Positions 8,119 to 16,592 of a stretch of DNA of 64,000 bases are shown in pieces. Position numbers and translations under genes: made by a program. The notes beneath the pieces are model-generated. The model was not told where the DNA came from. It worked only from the letters and a program-made list of their open reading frames with translations, and ran no database searches. The stretch lies in the NCBI RefSeq assembly GCF_000732615.1, contig NZ_JPGL01000043.1, positions 1 to 64,000 of the forward strand. Direction: 5' to 3'. Each line of letters begins with the position of its first letter. Within the stretch, counting starts at the first letter, position 1. Origin of the DNA: Burkholderia paludis (GTDB lineage: Bacteria; Pseudomonadota; Gammaproteobacteria; Burkholderiales; Burkholderiaceae).

Positions 8119-9051
8119 ATGGACCGACTGGGCGATATCCGGCTGTTCGTCGAGGCGGCCGAACTGGGCAGCCTGTCGGCCGCCGGGCGCAAGCTGAACC
8201 TCACGCCGGCCGCGGCGAGCGCGCGCCTCGCGAAACTCGAGGCGGCCGTCGCGACCCGGCTGTTCGACCGGTCGACCCGGCAGTTGCGGCTCACCGACGA
8301 GGGCCGCCTGTACCTGAACGGATGCCGGCAGGCGCTGCAGGCGCTCGACGATGCAAACGCCCTGCTGCAGGCCGGCCGCAATGTCGTCGGCGGCCGCGTG
8401 CGGCTGTCGGCGACGTCCGATTTCGGCCGCCGCCGGCTGCTCGACTGGCTCGACGAATTCACCGTGCGCTACCCGGACGTCACCTTCTCGCTGACGGCGT
8501 CCGACTCGACGGTGAATCTCTGGCAGGACGAGATCGATCTGGCAATCCGCTTCGCCGCGCCGCCCGACGGCGCGCTGATCGCCCGCCGGCTCGCCGCGGA
8601 CCGGCGCGTGCCGTGCGCGGCGCCGTCGTTCCTCGCCCGCCACGGCGCGCCGCGCGACCCGCACGATCTGGCCCGCTTTCCATGCAACGTGATCACGGTC
8701 GCGTCCGGGCCGATGAACACGTGGCGCTTTACGCGCGGCGGCGACACGCAGACCTGCACGGTGCCGCTCGCCACCGCGTTCGAGACCAACGACGGCGGCC
8801 TCGCCCGCGAGTGGGCGCTGCGCGGGCACGGCATCGTGCTGAACTCGATCTGGGACGTCGCCGACGACCTGCGCGCCGGACGCCTCAAGGTCCTGCTGCC
8901 CGACTGGCGGCACCAGGGCGCGCCGCTGCATGCGATCTACCCCGGCAAGCGTTACATGGCGCCGCGCGTGCGTGTGCTGCTCGACTTTCTCGTCGAACGC
9001 TTCGCACGCGAGGAAGCCGCGCTCGACGACCTGCTGAACACGTGCCGTTGA
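8119..9051 (+). CDS. LysR-family transcriptional regulator
   Basis: 310 residues. The N-terminal winged HTH spans residues 1-60 (FVEAAELGSLSAAGRKLNLTPAAASARLAKLE, then TRLFDRSTRQLRLTDEG). The LysR substrate-binding domain runs from about 90 to 295 (VRLSATSDFGRRRLLDWLDEF). The start MDRLGD at 8119 is chosen because residues upstream would lie in the operator palindrome and are not conserved in type. It is divergent from the MFS exporter, the standard arrangement for a LysR activator and its target. The inducer is unknown. Confidence 0.92.
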   Translation: MDRLGDIRLFVEAAELGSLSAAGRKLNLTPAAASARLAKLEAAVATRLFDRSTRQLRLTDEGRLYLNGCRQALQALDDANALLQAGRNVVGGRVRLSATSDFGRRRLLDWLDEFTVRYPDVTFSLTASDSTVNLWQDEIDLAIRFAAPPDGALIARRLAADRRVPCAAPSFLARHGAPRDPHDLARFPCNVITVASGPMNTWRFTRGGDTQTCTVPLATAFETNDGGLAREWALRGHGIVLNSIWDVADDLRAGRLKVLLPDWRHQGAPLHAIYPGKRYMAPRVRVLLDFLVERFAREEAALDDLLNTCR

Positions 9052-9140
9052 CGGCCTGCCCTTGCCATTCAGGGGTCCGAACCCGACAGACGGCGTCGCG
9101 CGGCCGCAACCCGCTGCCCGTCCGGGGCGGCGTGAAAAGC

Positions 9141-9146
9141 TATAAT
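9141..9146 (+). promoter_or_regulatory. -10 box upstream of miaB
   Basis: A consensus TATAAT hexamer about 120 bp before the miaB start, in otherwise very GC-rich sequence. The -35 region (about 9118-9123) is weak. Likely the sigma-70 promoter of the miaB cluster. Confidence 0.5.
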
Positions 9147-9264
9147 GGAAGGCTTTCCCGACGGCCTTTCATGCGTGCCGCGCGCGATCCGCGTGCCGCG
9201 CACGGCCGTCCCGATTCACCCTTGACGACGCCCCCAGGTCAACCACTGCGAACGGCGAATCCCC

Positions 9265-10638
9265 ATGACCAAGAAAGTTTACGTAAAGACCTTCGGCTGC
9301 CAGATGAACGAGTACGACTCGGACAAGATGGTGGACGTGCTGAATGCGGCCGAAGGCCTCGAAAAGACCGATACGCCGGAAGACGCGGACATCATCCTGT
9401 TCAACACGTGCTCGGTGCGTGAAAAGGCGCAGGAAAAGGTGTTCTCCGATCTCGGCCGCGTGCGCGAGCTGAAGGAAGCGAAGCCCGGCCTGCTGATCGG
9501 CGTCGGAGGCTGCGTCGCGAGCCAGGAAGGCGCGTCGATCGTATCGCGCGCGCCGTACGTCGACCTGGTGTTCGGCCCGCAGACGCTGCACCGCCTGCCG
9601 CAGATGATCGACGCGCGCCGCGAGAGCGGGCGCGCGCAGGTCGACATCTCGTTCCCCGAAATCGAGAAGTTCGACCATCTGCCGCCCGCGCGCGTCGAGG
9701 GGCCGAGCGCGTTCGTCTCGATCATGGAAGGCTGCTCGAAGTACTGCAGCTACTGCGTGGTGCCGTACACGCGCGGCGACGAGGTATCGCGCCCGCTCGA
9801 CGACGTGCTGACCGAAGTGGCCGGCCTTGCCGACCAGGGCGTGCGCGAAGTCACGCTGCTCGGCCAGAACGTGAACGCCTATCGCGGCGCGCTGGCCGCG
9901 GGCTCGGCCGAGATCGCCGATTTCGCGACGCTGATCGAATACGTCGCCGACATCCCCGGCATCGAACGGATCCGCTACACGACGTCGCATCCGAAGGAGT
10001 TCACACAGCGCCTGATCGACACCTACGCGAAGGTGCCGAAGCTCGTGAGCCACCTGCACCTGCCCGTCCAGCACGGCTCCGACCGCATCCTGATGGCGAT
10101 GAAGCGCGGCTACACGGTGCTCGAATACAAGTCGGTGATCCGCAAGCTGCGCGCGATCCGCCCCGACCTGTCGCTGTCGACCGACATGATCGTCGGCTTC
10201 CCCGGCGAGACCGAGGACGATTTCGACAAGATGATGGCGCTCGTCCACGAGATGAGCTACGACACGAGCTTCTCGTTCATCTACAGCCCGCGCCCCGGCA
10301 CGCCGGCCGCGAACCTGCACGACGACACGCCGCGCGAAGTGAAGCTCAAACGCCTGCAACATCTGCAGGCGACCATCGAGGAAAACGTCGCGCGCATCAG
10401 CCAGTCGATGGTCGGGAAGGTCGAGCGGATCCTCGTCGAGGGCCCGTCGCGCAAGGACCCGAACGAACTCGCGGGCCGCACCGAGAACAACCGGGTCGTG
10501 AATTTCCCGGCGCCGCTTGCGTCGCACCCGCGCCTGATCGGCCAGATGATCGACGTGAAGATCAACCATGCGTACCCGCACTCGCTGCGCGGCGAGCTCG
10601 TGCTCGTGAGCGACGACGCGAGCGCGGCCACGCACTGA
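9265..10638 (+). CDS. miaB: tRNA-2-methylthio-N6-dimethylallyladenosine synthase
   Basis: 457-residue radical-SAM methylthiotransferase that adds the 2-methylthio group to i6A37 of tRNAs reading UNN codons. The N-terminal UPF0004 domain supplies the auxiliary cluster cysteines C12 (FGCQMN), C49 (NTCSVREK) and the Cys in GVGGCVAS. The radical-SAM CxxxCxxC is EGCSKYCSYCVVPYTRG. A C-terminal TRAM domain runs from about residue 380. Length is typical. It heads the conserved miaB-phoH-ybeY-corC-lnt group and has a TATAAT promoter upstream. Confidence 0.97.
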   Translation: MTKKVYVKTFGCQMNEYDSDKMVDVLNAAEGLEKTDTPEDADIILFNTCSVREKAQEKVFSDLGRVRELKEAKPGLLIGVGGCVASQEGASIVSRAPYVDLVFGPQTLHRLPQMIDARRESGRAQVDISFPEIEKFDHLPPARVEGPSAFVSIMEGCSKYCSYCVVPYTRGDEVSRPLDDVLTEVAGLADQGVREVTLLGQNVNAYRGALAAGSAEIADFATLIEYVADIPGIERIRYTTSHPKEFTQRLIDTYAKVPKLVSHLHLPVQHGSDRILMAMKRGYTVLEYKSVIRKLRAIRPDLSLSTDMIVGFPGETEDDFDKMMALVHEMSYDTSFSFIYSPRPGTPAANLHDDTPREVKLKRLQHLQATIEENVARISQSMVGKVERILVEGPSRKDPNELAGRTENNRVVNFPAPLASHPRLIGQMIDVKINHAYPHSLRGELVLVSDDASAATH

Positions 10639-10663
10639 CGTTCCACTGGAGCCCGACGCCACT

Positions 10664-11710
10664 TTGAAGCCGACCCAAGCACTGGAATTCGTCGCGCCGC
10701 GCGACGACAATGCACGCCTCGCCAACCTCTGCGGCCCGCTCGACGAGAACCTGCGGCAGATCGAACAGGCGCTCGACGTCACGCTCGCGCGCCGCGGCCA
10801 CCGGATCGCGATCCGCGGGCGCGGCGCCAAGCTCGCGCTCGCCGCACTCGAGAACTTCTACAACCGCGCGCGCGATGCGCTGTCGGTCGACGACATCCAG
10901 CTCGCGCTCGTCGAGGTGCGCCACACGGCCGGCAACGGTCGCCAGGACACGATCGACGTACGCTTTCGCGGCGACCCCGACCATCCGTTCGACGACCCCG
11001 TCGTGCAGCTCGACGACGAGGCGCCGGACGAAGAGCCCGCGCCGAAGCTCTACACGCGGCGCGCCGACCTGCGCGGCCGCACGCCGGCGCAGCGCGAATA
11101 CCTGAAGCAGATCCTGTCGCACGACGTGACGTTCGGCATCGGGCCGGCCGGCACCGGCAAGACCTACCTCGCGGTGGCATGCGCGGTCGACGCGCTCGAG
11201 CGCGACCAGGTCAAGCGGATCGTGCTGACGCGCCCGGCCGTCGAGGCCGGCGAGCGGCTCGGCTTCCTGCCGGGCGACCTCGCGCAGAAGGTCGATCCTT
11301 ACCTGCGGCCGCTGTACGACGCGCTGTACGACCTGCTCGGCTTCGACAAGACGGCGAAGATGTTCGAGCGCCAGATGATCGAGATCGCGCCGCTCGCGTA
11401 CATGCGCGGCCGCACGCTGAACCACGCGTTCATCATCCTCGACGAGGCGCAGAACACCACGCCCGAGCAGATGAAGATGTTCCTCACGCGGATCGGTTTC
11501 GGCTCGAAGGCGGTCGTGACCGGCGACACGAGCCAGGTCGACCTGCCGCGCGGCCACAAGAGCGGCCTCGTCGAGGCGCAGCAGGTGCTCGGCGGCGTGC
11601 GCGGCATCGCGCTCACGCGTTTCACGAGCGCGGACGTCGTGCGCCATCCGCTCGTCGCGCGCATCGTCGAGGCGTACGACGAGTTCCACGCGCAGCATCA
11701 GGACGGCTGA
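10664..11710 (+). CDS. ybeZ: PhoH-like ATPase (YbeZ)
   Basis: 348 residues. An N-terminal KH-like/PhoH-associated region leads to the NTPase core with Walker A GPAGTGKT (160-167) and Walker B/DEAQ segment FIILDEAQN. In other bacteria this protein partners YbeY in rRNA maturation. The start is TTG at 10664, 25 nt after miaB, with a GGAG box about 13 nt upstream; no better ATG exists near the N-terminus. A strong intrinsic terminator follows, so ybeY must have its own promoter. Confidence 0.93.
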   Translation: MKPTQALEFVAPRDDNARLANLCGPLDENLRQIEQALDVTLARRGHRIAIRGRGAKLALAALENFYNRARDALSVDDIQLALVEVRHTAGNGRQDTIDVRFRGDPDHPFDDPVVQLDDEAPDEEPAPKLYTRRADLRGRTPAQREYLKQILSHDVTFGIGPAGTGKTYLAVACAVDALERDQVKRIVLTRPAVEAGERLGFLPGDLAQKVDPYLRPLYDALYDLLGFDKTAKMFERQMIEIAPLAYMRGRTLNHAFIILDEAQNTTPEQMKMFLTRIGFGSKAVVTGDTSQVDLPRGHKSGLVEAQQVLGGVRGIALTRFTSADVVRHPLVARIVEAYDEFHAQHQDG

Positions 11711-11741
11711 CCGGCCGCGCCCGCGCCGCGACGGCCTGCCG

Positions 11742-11776
11742 GCCCGGCCCGCCAGACGGCGCGCCGGGCTTTTTTT
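11742..11776 (+). terminator. Strong intrinsic terminator after phoH/ybeZ
   Basis: A 12-bp stem with one mismatch (GCCCGGCCCGCC at 11742-11753, GGCGCGCCGGGC at 11758-11769), an AGAC tetraloop and seven T residues (11770-11776). It is the clearest T-tract terminator on the plus strand in this window, and it separates miaB-ybeZ from ybeY. Confidence 0.85.
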
Positions 11777-11846
11777 CGCCTGCGCGCATTCGGGTGCGAT
11801 CGGCCGTTTGGTGTATCCTCATCGCGTTCCAATCGCCGCTCGCGTC

Positions 11847-12623
11847 ATGAAATCCTCCCGTTCCCGCAAGTCGGGGCGCGCCCAGTCCGCCGCGCCCGCC
11901 TCCCCCCGCCTCTCCCTGTTCGATGCGAAGGGCAAGGCCCGCACCGTCGACGCGCAAGGGCTGCGGATCGACTTTCCGGACGGCCGCAGCCTGATGTTCG
12001 ACCTGTCGGGCAGCTCGGGCGACGCGGCCGTCGCGATCGTCGCGCAGCACAACGACCCGACGATGCGCGCGAAGCTTGCGCTGCAGCCCGAGCACTACGA
12101 CAGCGTGACGCTGCACGTGGGCGCCGAGCTCGCGCCGCGCGAAGACGAACTCGAAGACGCACTGCGCGAGCCGGAGCTCGACCTGTCCGTACAGTACGGC
12201 GACGAAATCACGAGCGACGTGCGCAAGACGCTGCCCAAGCGCAAGCTGATCGCCGAATGGATCGAGCCGGCGCTGTTCGCCAGCGCGCAGCTCACCGTGC
12301 GCTTCGTCGGCGCGGACGAGGGCCGCACGCTGAACGCCGGCTACCGTCACAAGGATTACCCGACCAACGTGCTGACCTTCGCGTACGACACGGCGCCCGA
12401 CGGCACCGTGATCGGCGACCTCGTGCTGTGCTGCCCCGTGGTCGAGCAGGAAGCGCACGACCAGGGCAAGCCGCTCCCGGCCCATTACGCGCACCTGCTG
12501 GTACACGGCGCGCTGCACGCGCAGGGCTACGACCACGAGACGAGCGACGAGGACGCGGCCGAAATGGAAGCGCTCGAAGTCGACATCCTCGCGAAGCTGG
12601 GCTTCCCGAACCCCTACCGGTAA
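11847..12623 (+). CDS. ybeY: Endoribonuclease YbeY with long N-terminal extension
   Basis: 258 residues as called. The C-terminal part from about residue 111 is a complete YbeY (UPF0054) metalloprotein with zinc motif H220-x3-H224-x5-H230 (HGALHAQGYDH) and the DYPTNVLTF core. It acts in 16S rRNA 3'-end maturation and ribosome quality control. Typical YbeY proteins have about 150-160 residues; here about 110 additional residues precede the core, with a Ser/Arg-rich start and a beta-rich segment (GLRIDFPDGRSLMFDL). The extension is in frame and codon use looks coding, so I keep the ATG at 11847. An internal start at residue 73 (MRAKLALQ) is the main alternative. A GGTGTATCCT sequence (11811-11820) may contain its -10. 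Confidence 0.88.
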   Translation: MKSSRSRKSGRAQSAAPASPRLSLFDAKGKARTVDAQGLRIDFPDGRSLMFDLSGSSGDAAVAIVAQHNDPTMRAKLALQPEHYDSVTLHVGAELAPREDELEDALREPELDLSVQYGDEITSDVRKTLPKRKLIAEWIEPALFASAQLTVRFVGADEGRTLNAGYRHKDYPTNVLTFAYDTAPDGTVIGDLVLCCPVVEQEAHDQGKPLPAHYAHLLVHGALHAQGYDHETSDEDAAEMEALEVDILAKLGFPNPYR

Positions 12624-12635
12624 GGGGTCCGCACG

Positions 12636-13268
12636 ATGCGCAACGTCGCGACGCTCCCGCCCGCCTACCCGCCGTCGATCGGCGCCGGGCGACTGCTGAC
12701 GGAAGACGAACTCGCGGCCTCGCTCGCGCACACGATGCGCGACTGGGACGGCCGCCAGGATCTCTGGCTGTTCGGCTATGGCTCGCTGATCTGGAACCCG
12801 GGCTTGCCGACCGTCGCCGCCGTGCGCGGCAAGGTGCATGGCTACCATCGCGGGCTCTGCCTGTGGTCGCGCGTGAACCGCGGCACGCCCGAACGCCCGG
12901 GCCTCGTGTTCGCGCTCGATCGCGGCGGCTCGTGCTCGGGCATCGCGTTCCGGCTCGCCGGCCCGACCGCGCAACCGCATCTCGAAACCTTGTGGAAGCG
13001 CGAGATGCCGATGGGCTCGTACCGGCCCGCGTGGCTGCCGTGTTCGCTGGAAAGCGGCGAGCGCGTGAACGCGCTCGCGTTCGTGATGCGCCGCGACGCA
13101 CCGACCTACACTGGCAAGCTGTCCGACCCCGTCGTGAAGGAAGTGTTCGGCTGCGCGGCCGGCCGCTACGGCACGACGCTCGACTACGTGAGCCGCACGG
13201 TCGACGCGCTGCGCGAGAGCGGCATCCCCGATCGCGCACTCGAAGGGCTGCTCGCCCGATGCCGCTGA
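12636..13268 (+). CDS. chaC: ChaC-type gamma-glutamylcyclotransferase
   Basis: 210 residues. It is predicted to cleave glutathione into 5-oxoproline and Cys-Gly in the cytosol. The family signature YGSLIWNP (Y48-G49-S50-L51) binds the gamma-glutamyl group, and the catalytic Glu is E123 in LWKREMPMGSY. The GYGTTLDYV-type end (GRYGTTLDYVSRTV) is also typical. It starts 12 nt after ybeY and is probably cotranscribed. Its presence inside the ybeY-corC-lnt series is not seen in E. coli. Confidence 0.9.
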   Translation: MRNVATLPPAYPPSIGAGRLLTEDELAASLAHTMRDWDGRQDLWLFGYGSLIWNPGLPTVAAVRGKVHGYHRGLCLWSRVNRGTPERPGLVFALDRGGSCSGIAFRLAGPTAQPHLETLWKREMPMGSYRPAWLPCSLESGERVNALAFVMRRDAPTYTGKLSDPVVKEVFGCAAGRYGTTLDYVSRTVDALRESGIPDRALEGLLARCR

Positions 13269-13338
13269 CCCGACACGGCGCCCGGCCCGCCGCCGCGCGA
13301 TGCCGCGCCACGCCCCTTTTCGAACGAGGACACTGTCG

Positions 13339-13488
13339 ATGAAACCGTCACGCTGGTCGCGTTGCAAGGTCGCCGTACTGATCGTCGCCGCGAGCGTCGC
13401 GCTGTCCGGTTGCGGGATCTTCGGCTGCGGCGGCGGCGCGACCAACGGCGCGGCCGCCGGCGGCTGCTCGGCCGGCATGCGGTTCTGA
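13339..13488 (+). CDS. Tiny Gly/Cys-rich lipoprotein
   Basis: 49 residues: a basic start (MKPSRWSRCK), a hydrophobic core and the lipobox LSGC with acylated Cys at C25, leaving a mature peptide of only 25 residues with three Cys and many Gly/Ala. A GAGGA ribosome-binding site precedes the ATG. The position after +1 is Gly, with no Asp at +2, so Lol sorting to the outer membrane would be expected. It lies upstream of corC and lnt; Lnt performs the last acylation step on such proteins. Function unknown. Similar tiny lipoproteins are often overlooked in annotation. Confidence 0.65.
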   Translation: MKPSRWSRCKVAVLIVAASVALSGCGIFGCGGGATNGAAAGGCSAGMRF

Positions 13489-13793
13489 GCCGCGGCCCGG
13501 CGGCGACGCCGGCTTCGGCATGCGGCAGATTGCCGCCGGCAGCGACCGCGCGATCCGCCCGCCCCACGCCGCACCGTGCCGCCGCCGCTTTTTGGCGCCG
13601 CTGCCCCGCCGGCCCTTTATGAGATAGGATGGATGCGAGGACGATGCCGCGCCAGGCGCGGCCGTCCGCGAGCGGGGCCCGCGCGAGCGCCCGTCCTGGC
13701 CGTGCGGCCGGGGCGACACGGTCGTGTCGTGCCCATGGTGTATCCTTGCCTACTCCGTGACAGCGCGCTCCGGCATGACCCGGGCGCACCACC
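13489..13793. other. Non-coding stretch before corC
   Basis: 305 bp without a convincing gene. It contains an AT-richer patch (TTTATGAGATAGGAT, 13616-13630) and a GGTGTATCCT copy (13736-13745) matching the one upstream of ybeY. These may mark the corC promoter. I see no hairpin with a T-tract. Confidence 0.4.
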
Positions 13794-14681
13794 ATGAACG
13801 ATTCGTATCCCAGTCGTAAGCCAACCGACAAACCGCAAGAAAAGCGCTCGCTGCTCGAGCGCCTGACCGACTTCATCTCGCCCGAACCCGAATCTCGGGC
13901 CGAGCTGCTGGAAATCCTCCAGGACGCCCACGAGCGCAACCTGATCGACGCCGATTCGCTGTCGATGATCGAAGGCGTGTTCCAGGTATCCGACCTGTGC
14001 GCACGCGACATCATGGTGCCGCGCGCACAGATGGACGCGATCAACATCGCCGACAAGCCCGAGGATTTCATTCCGTTCGTCCTGGAAAAAGCGCACTCGC
14101 GCTACCCGGTGTACGAGGACAACCGCGACAACGTGATCGGCGTGCTGCTCGCGAAGGATCTGCTGCGCTTCTATGCCGAAGAGGAATTCGACGTGCGCGG
14201 GATGCTGCGCCCGGCCGTGTTCATTCCGGAATCGAAGCGCCTGAACGTGCTGCTGCACGACTTCCGCGTGAACCGCAACCACCTTGCGATCGTCGTCGAC
14301 GAATACGGCGGCGTCGCGGGCCTGATCACGATCGAGGACGTGCTCGAGCAGATCGTCGGCGACATCGAGGACGAATACGACTTCGACGAGGAAGCCGGCA
14401 ACATCATCTCGGGGCCGGACGGCCGCTACCGCGTGCGCGCGCTCACCGAGATCGAACAGTTCAACGAGACGTTCGGCACCGATTTCCCCGACGACGAGGT
14501 CGACACGATCGGCGGGCTGATCACCCATCATTTCGGCCGCGTCCCGCATCGCGGCGAGAAGCTGCAGCTCGGCAACCTCGTGTTCGAGATCCAGCGCGGC
14601 GATGCACGCCAGGTCCACGTACTGCTGGTGCGCCGCAACCCGCTCACGAGCCGTCGCGCCGAAGCCTCGCACGAGGACTGA
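13794..14681 (+). CDS. corC: CorC/YbeX-type CBS-domain protein
   Basis: 295 residues without membrane segments. Two CBS repeats occupy about residues 65-190 (DIMVPRAQMDAI, then ESKRLNVLLHDFRVNRNHLAIVVDEYGG) and a CorC_HlyC transporter-associated domain fills the C-terminus (GDGR-like RYRVRALTEIEQFNETFG). YbeX/CorC was linked to magnesium/cobalt efflux and, more recently, to ribosome metabolism. It lies 52 bp before lnt on the same strand, as in most proteobacteria. Confidence 0.93.
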   Translation: MNDSYPSRKPTDKPQEKRSLLERLTDFISPEPESRAELLEILQDAHERNLIDADSLSMIEGVFQVSDLCARDIMVPRAQMDAINIADKPEDFIPFVLEKAHSRYPVYEDNRDNVIGVLLAKDLLRFYAEEEFDVRGMLRPAVFIPESKRLNVLLHDFRVNRNHLAIVVDEYGGVAGLITIEDVLEQIVGDIEDEYDFDEEAGNIISGPDGRYRVRALTEIEQFNETFGTDFPDDEVDTIGGLITHHFGRVPHRGEKLQLGNLVFEIQRGDARQVHVLLVRRNPLTSRRAEASHED

Positions 14682-14733
14682 CCGCCGCGCGCCAGCCGCG
14701 CCTCCTTCAACCGCTCGCCCACTTCCGCTTCAC

Positions 14734-16389
14734 ATGGACGATCCGATCCTGTCCCGCCCGGCTGGCGGCCTCCTCGCGCCGCCGCCCGGCCGCGCGCTGC
14801 CGCGCTGGCACTACCCGGCCGCGCTGCTCGCCGGCGCGGCCAATACGCTCAGCTTCGCACCGACCCCGCACGGCGGCTGGTTGCAGCTCGTCGTGTTCGT
14901 CTGGTTTTTCGCGCAGCTCACGCGCACCGCGAGCTGGCGCAGCGCCGCGCTCACCGGCGGCGCGTTCGGCTTCGGCAACTTCATCAGCGGCATCTGGTGG
15001 CTCTACATCAGCATGCACGTGTACGGCGAGATGGCCGCGCCGCTCGCGGGCGGCGCGCTCGTGCTGTTCTCGCTGTACCTGTCGCTGTATCCGGCGTTCT
15101 CCGCCGGGCTGTGGTCGTTCTGCGCGGGCCACGCGTGGCATCGCCGCACGCCCGACCCGCGGCCGTTCACGCCGACCTGGCACGGCGCATTCGCGTTCGC
15201 GAGCGCGTGGGCCCTCGGCGAATGGCTGCGTGGCACCGTGTTCACCGGCTTCCCGTGGCTCGCGAGCGGCTATCCGCAGGTCGACGGCCCGTTCGCGGGC
15301 TTCGCGCCGGTCGCCGGCGTATACGGCATTGCGTGGGTGCTCGCACTGTTCGCCGCGCTCGTCGTGCAGGCATTCGCCGCCGCCCGGCCGTCGCCGCTCG
15401 CCGAGCCGCGCGCCGGCAATGCGCGCGTGCGCATCGCCGCACCCGCCGCCATCGCGGTCGCGCTCGTCGCGGCCGGCCTCGGGCTGTCGCAGGTCGCGTG
15501 GACCGTGCCCGCGAACGCGCCGCTCACCGTGCGGCTGCTGCAGGGCAACGTGAAGCAGGACATCAAGTTCGAGGAAGCCGGCATCGACGCAGCGATCAAG
15601 ATGTACACGCAGATGATCGTCGAGAAGCCGGCCGACCTGATCGTGACGCCCGAGACCGCGATCGCGGTGATGATCCAGGAACTGCCCGAACCGTTCGCCG
15701 TCGCGATCCGCAAGTTCAGCGACACGACCGGCTCGGCCGTGCTGTTCGGCGCGGTCGGCGCCTCAGTGACCGAGGACGGGCACTACGTCGACTATACGAA
15801 CAGCCTGTACGGCGTGACGCCGAATTCGCGCGACATCTATCACTACGACAAGCACCACCTCGTGCCCTTCGGCGAATTCATCCCGTGGGGCTTCCGGTGG
15901 TTCGTCGACCTGATGAAGATGCCGCTCGGCGACTTCGCGCGCGGCGCGCCGGTGCAGAAGCCGTTCCTGGTACACAACCAGCCGGTGATGGCCGACATCT
16001 GCTACGAGGATCTGTTCGGCGAGGAAATCGCCGCAACGATCCGCGACAATCCGCAGCCGCCCGGCGTGCTCGTCAACGTGACGAACCTCGCGTGGTTCGG
16101 CGACACGATCGCGCTCGACCAGCACCTGCAGATCGCGCGGATGCGCTCGCTCGAAACGGGCCGGCCGATGCTGCGCTCGACCAACACCGGGATGACGGCC
16201 GCGATCGACGCGCACGGGCGCGTGCTCGGCCAGCTGAAGCCGTTCACGATCGGCTCGCTCGACGTGCGGATCGAAGGCACGAGCGGCTTCACGCCGTACG
16301 TGACGAGCGGCAACAACATCGTGCTCGCTGTGTCGTTGGTGCTGCTCGCGTTCGGGTTCGCGTTCGGGCCGAGGCTGCGCCGGCGGTGA
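14734..16389 (+). CDS. lnt: Apolipoprotein N-acyltransferase
   Basis: 551-residue inner-membrane enzyme that transfers an acyl chain to the N-terminal Cys of lipoproteins. Several hydrophobic helices fill the first 230 residues, followed by a periplasmic nitrilase-fold domain with the Glu-Lys-Cys triad: E in VTPETAIAV, K in YDKHHLVPFGE and C in DICYEDLFG. A final transmembrane helix is at the C-terminus. The ATG at 14734 (MDDPILS) is favoured over the longer Arg-rich frame upstream. Confidence 0.96.
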   Translation: MDDPILSRPAGGLLAPPPGRALPRWHYPAALLAGAANTLSFAPTPHGGWLQLVVFVWFFAQLTRTASWRSAALTGGAFGFGNFISGIWWLYISMHVYGEMAAPLAGGALVLFSLYLSLYPAFSAGLWSFCAGHAWHRRTPDPRPFTPTWHGAFAFASAWALGEWLRGTVFTGFPWLASGYPQVDGPFAGFAPVAGVYGIAWVLALFAALVVQAFAAARPSPLAEPRAGNARVRIAAPAAIAVALVAAGLGLSQVAWTVPANAPLTVRLLQGNVKQDIKFEEAGIDAAIKMYTQMIVEKPADLIVTPETAIAVMIQELPEPFAVAIRKFSDTTGSAVLFGAVGASVTEDGHYVDYTNSLYGVTPNSRDIYHYDKHHLVPFGEFIPWGFRWFVDLMKMPLGDFARGAPVQKPFLVHNQPVMADICYEDLFGEEIAATIRDNPQPPGVLVNVTNLAWFGDTIALDQHLQIARMRSLETGRPMLRSTNTGMTAAIDAHGRVLGQLKPFTIGSLDVRIEGTSGFTPYVTSGNNIVLAVSLVLLAFGFAFGPRLRRR

Positions 16390-16408
16390 TGCCGGTTCGC
16401 GGACACGG

Positions 16409-16432
16409 GGCGTGCATGCCGGCATGCACGCC
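16409..16432. repeat. Perfect 24-bp palindrome
   Basis: The half-site GGCGTGCATGCC (16409-16420) is followed immediately by its exact reverse complement (16421-16432) with no spacer, 20 nt after the lnt stop, between the convergent lnt and TPR genes. No T-tract follows. It could be a protein-binding site or an RNA hairpin with a minimal loop. Confidence 0.85.
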
Positions 16433-16592
16433 ACCAGGTCGAACGCACCGCGAACGACAGGCATCCTTGCTACGAGACGAAGAACGGCCGACCGCCCTCG
16501 ATTCGATCGGGTAAGGATCCGGCACTGCCATGCACCGCAGGCGCCCGGGGAAAGCAATCGCAGCGAGCCCGATCGACGCGACGGATGACCGC

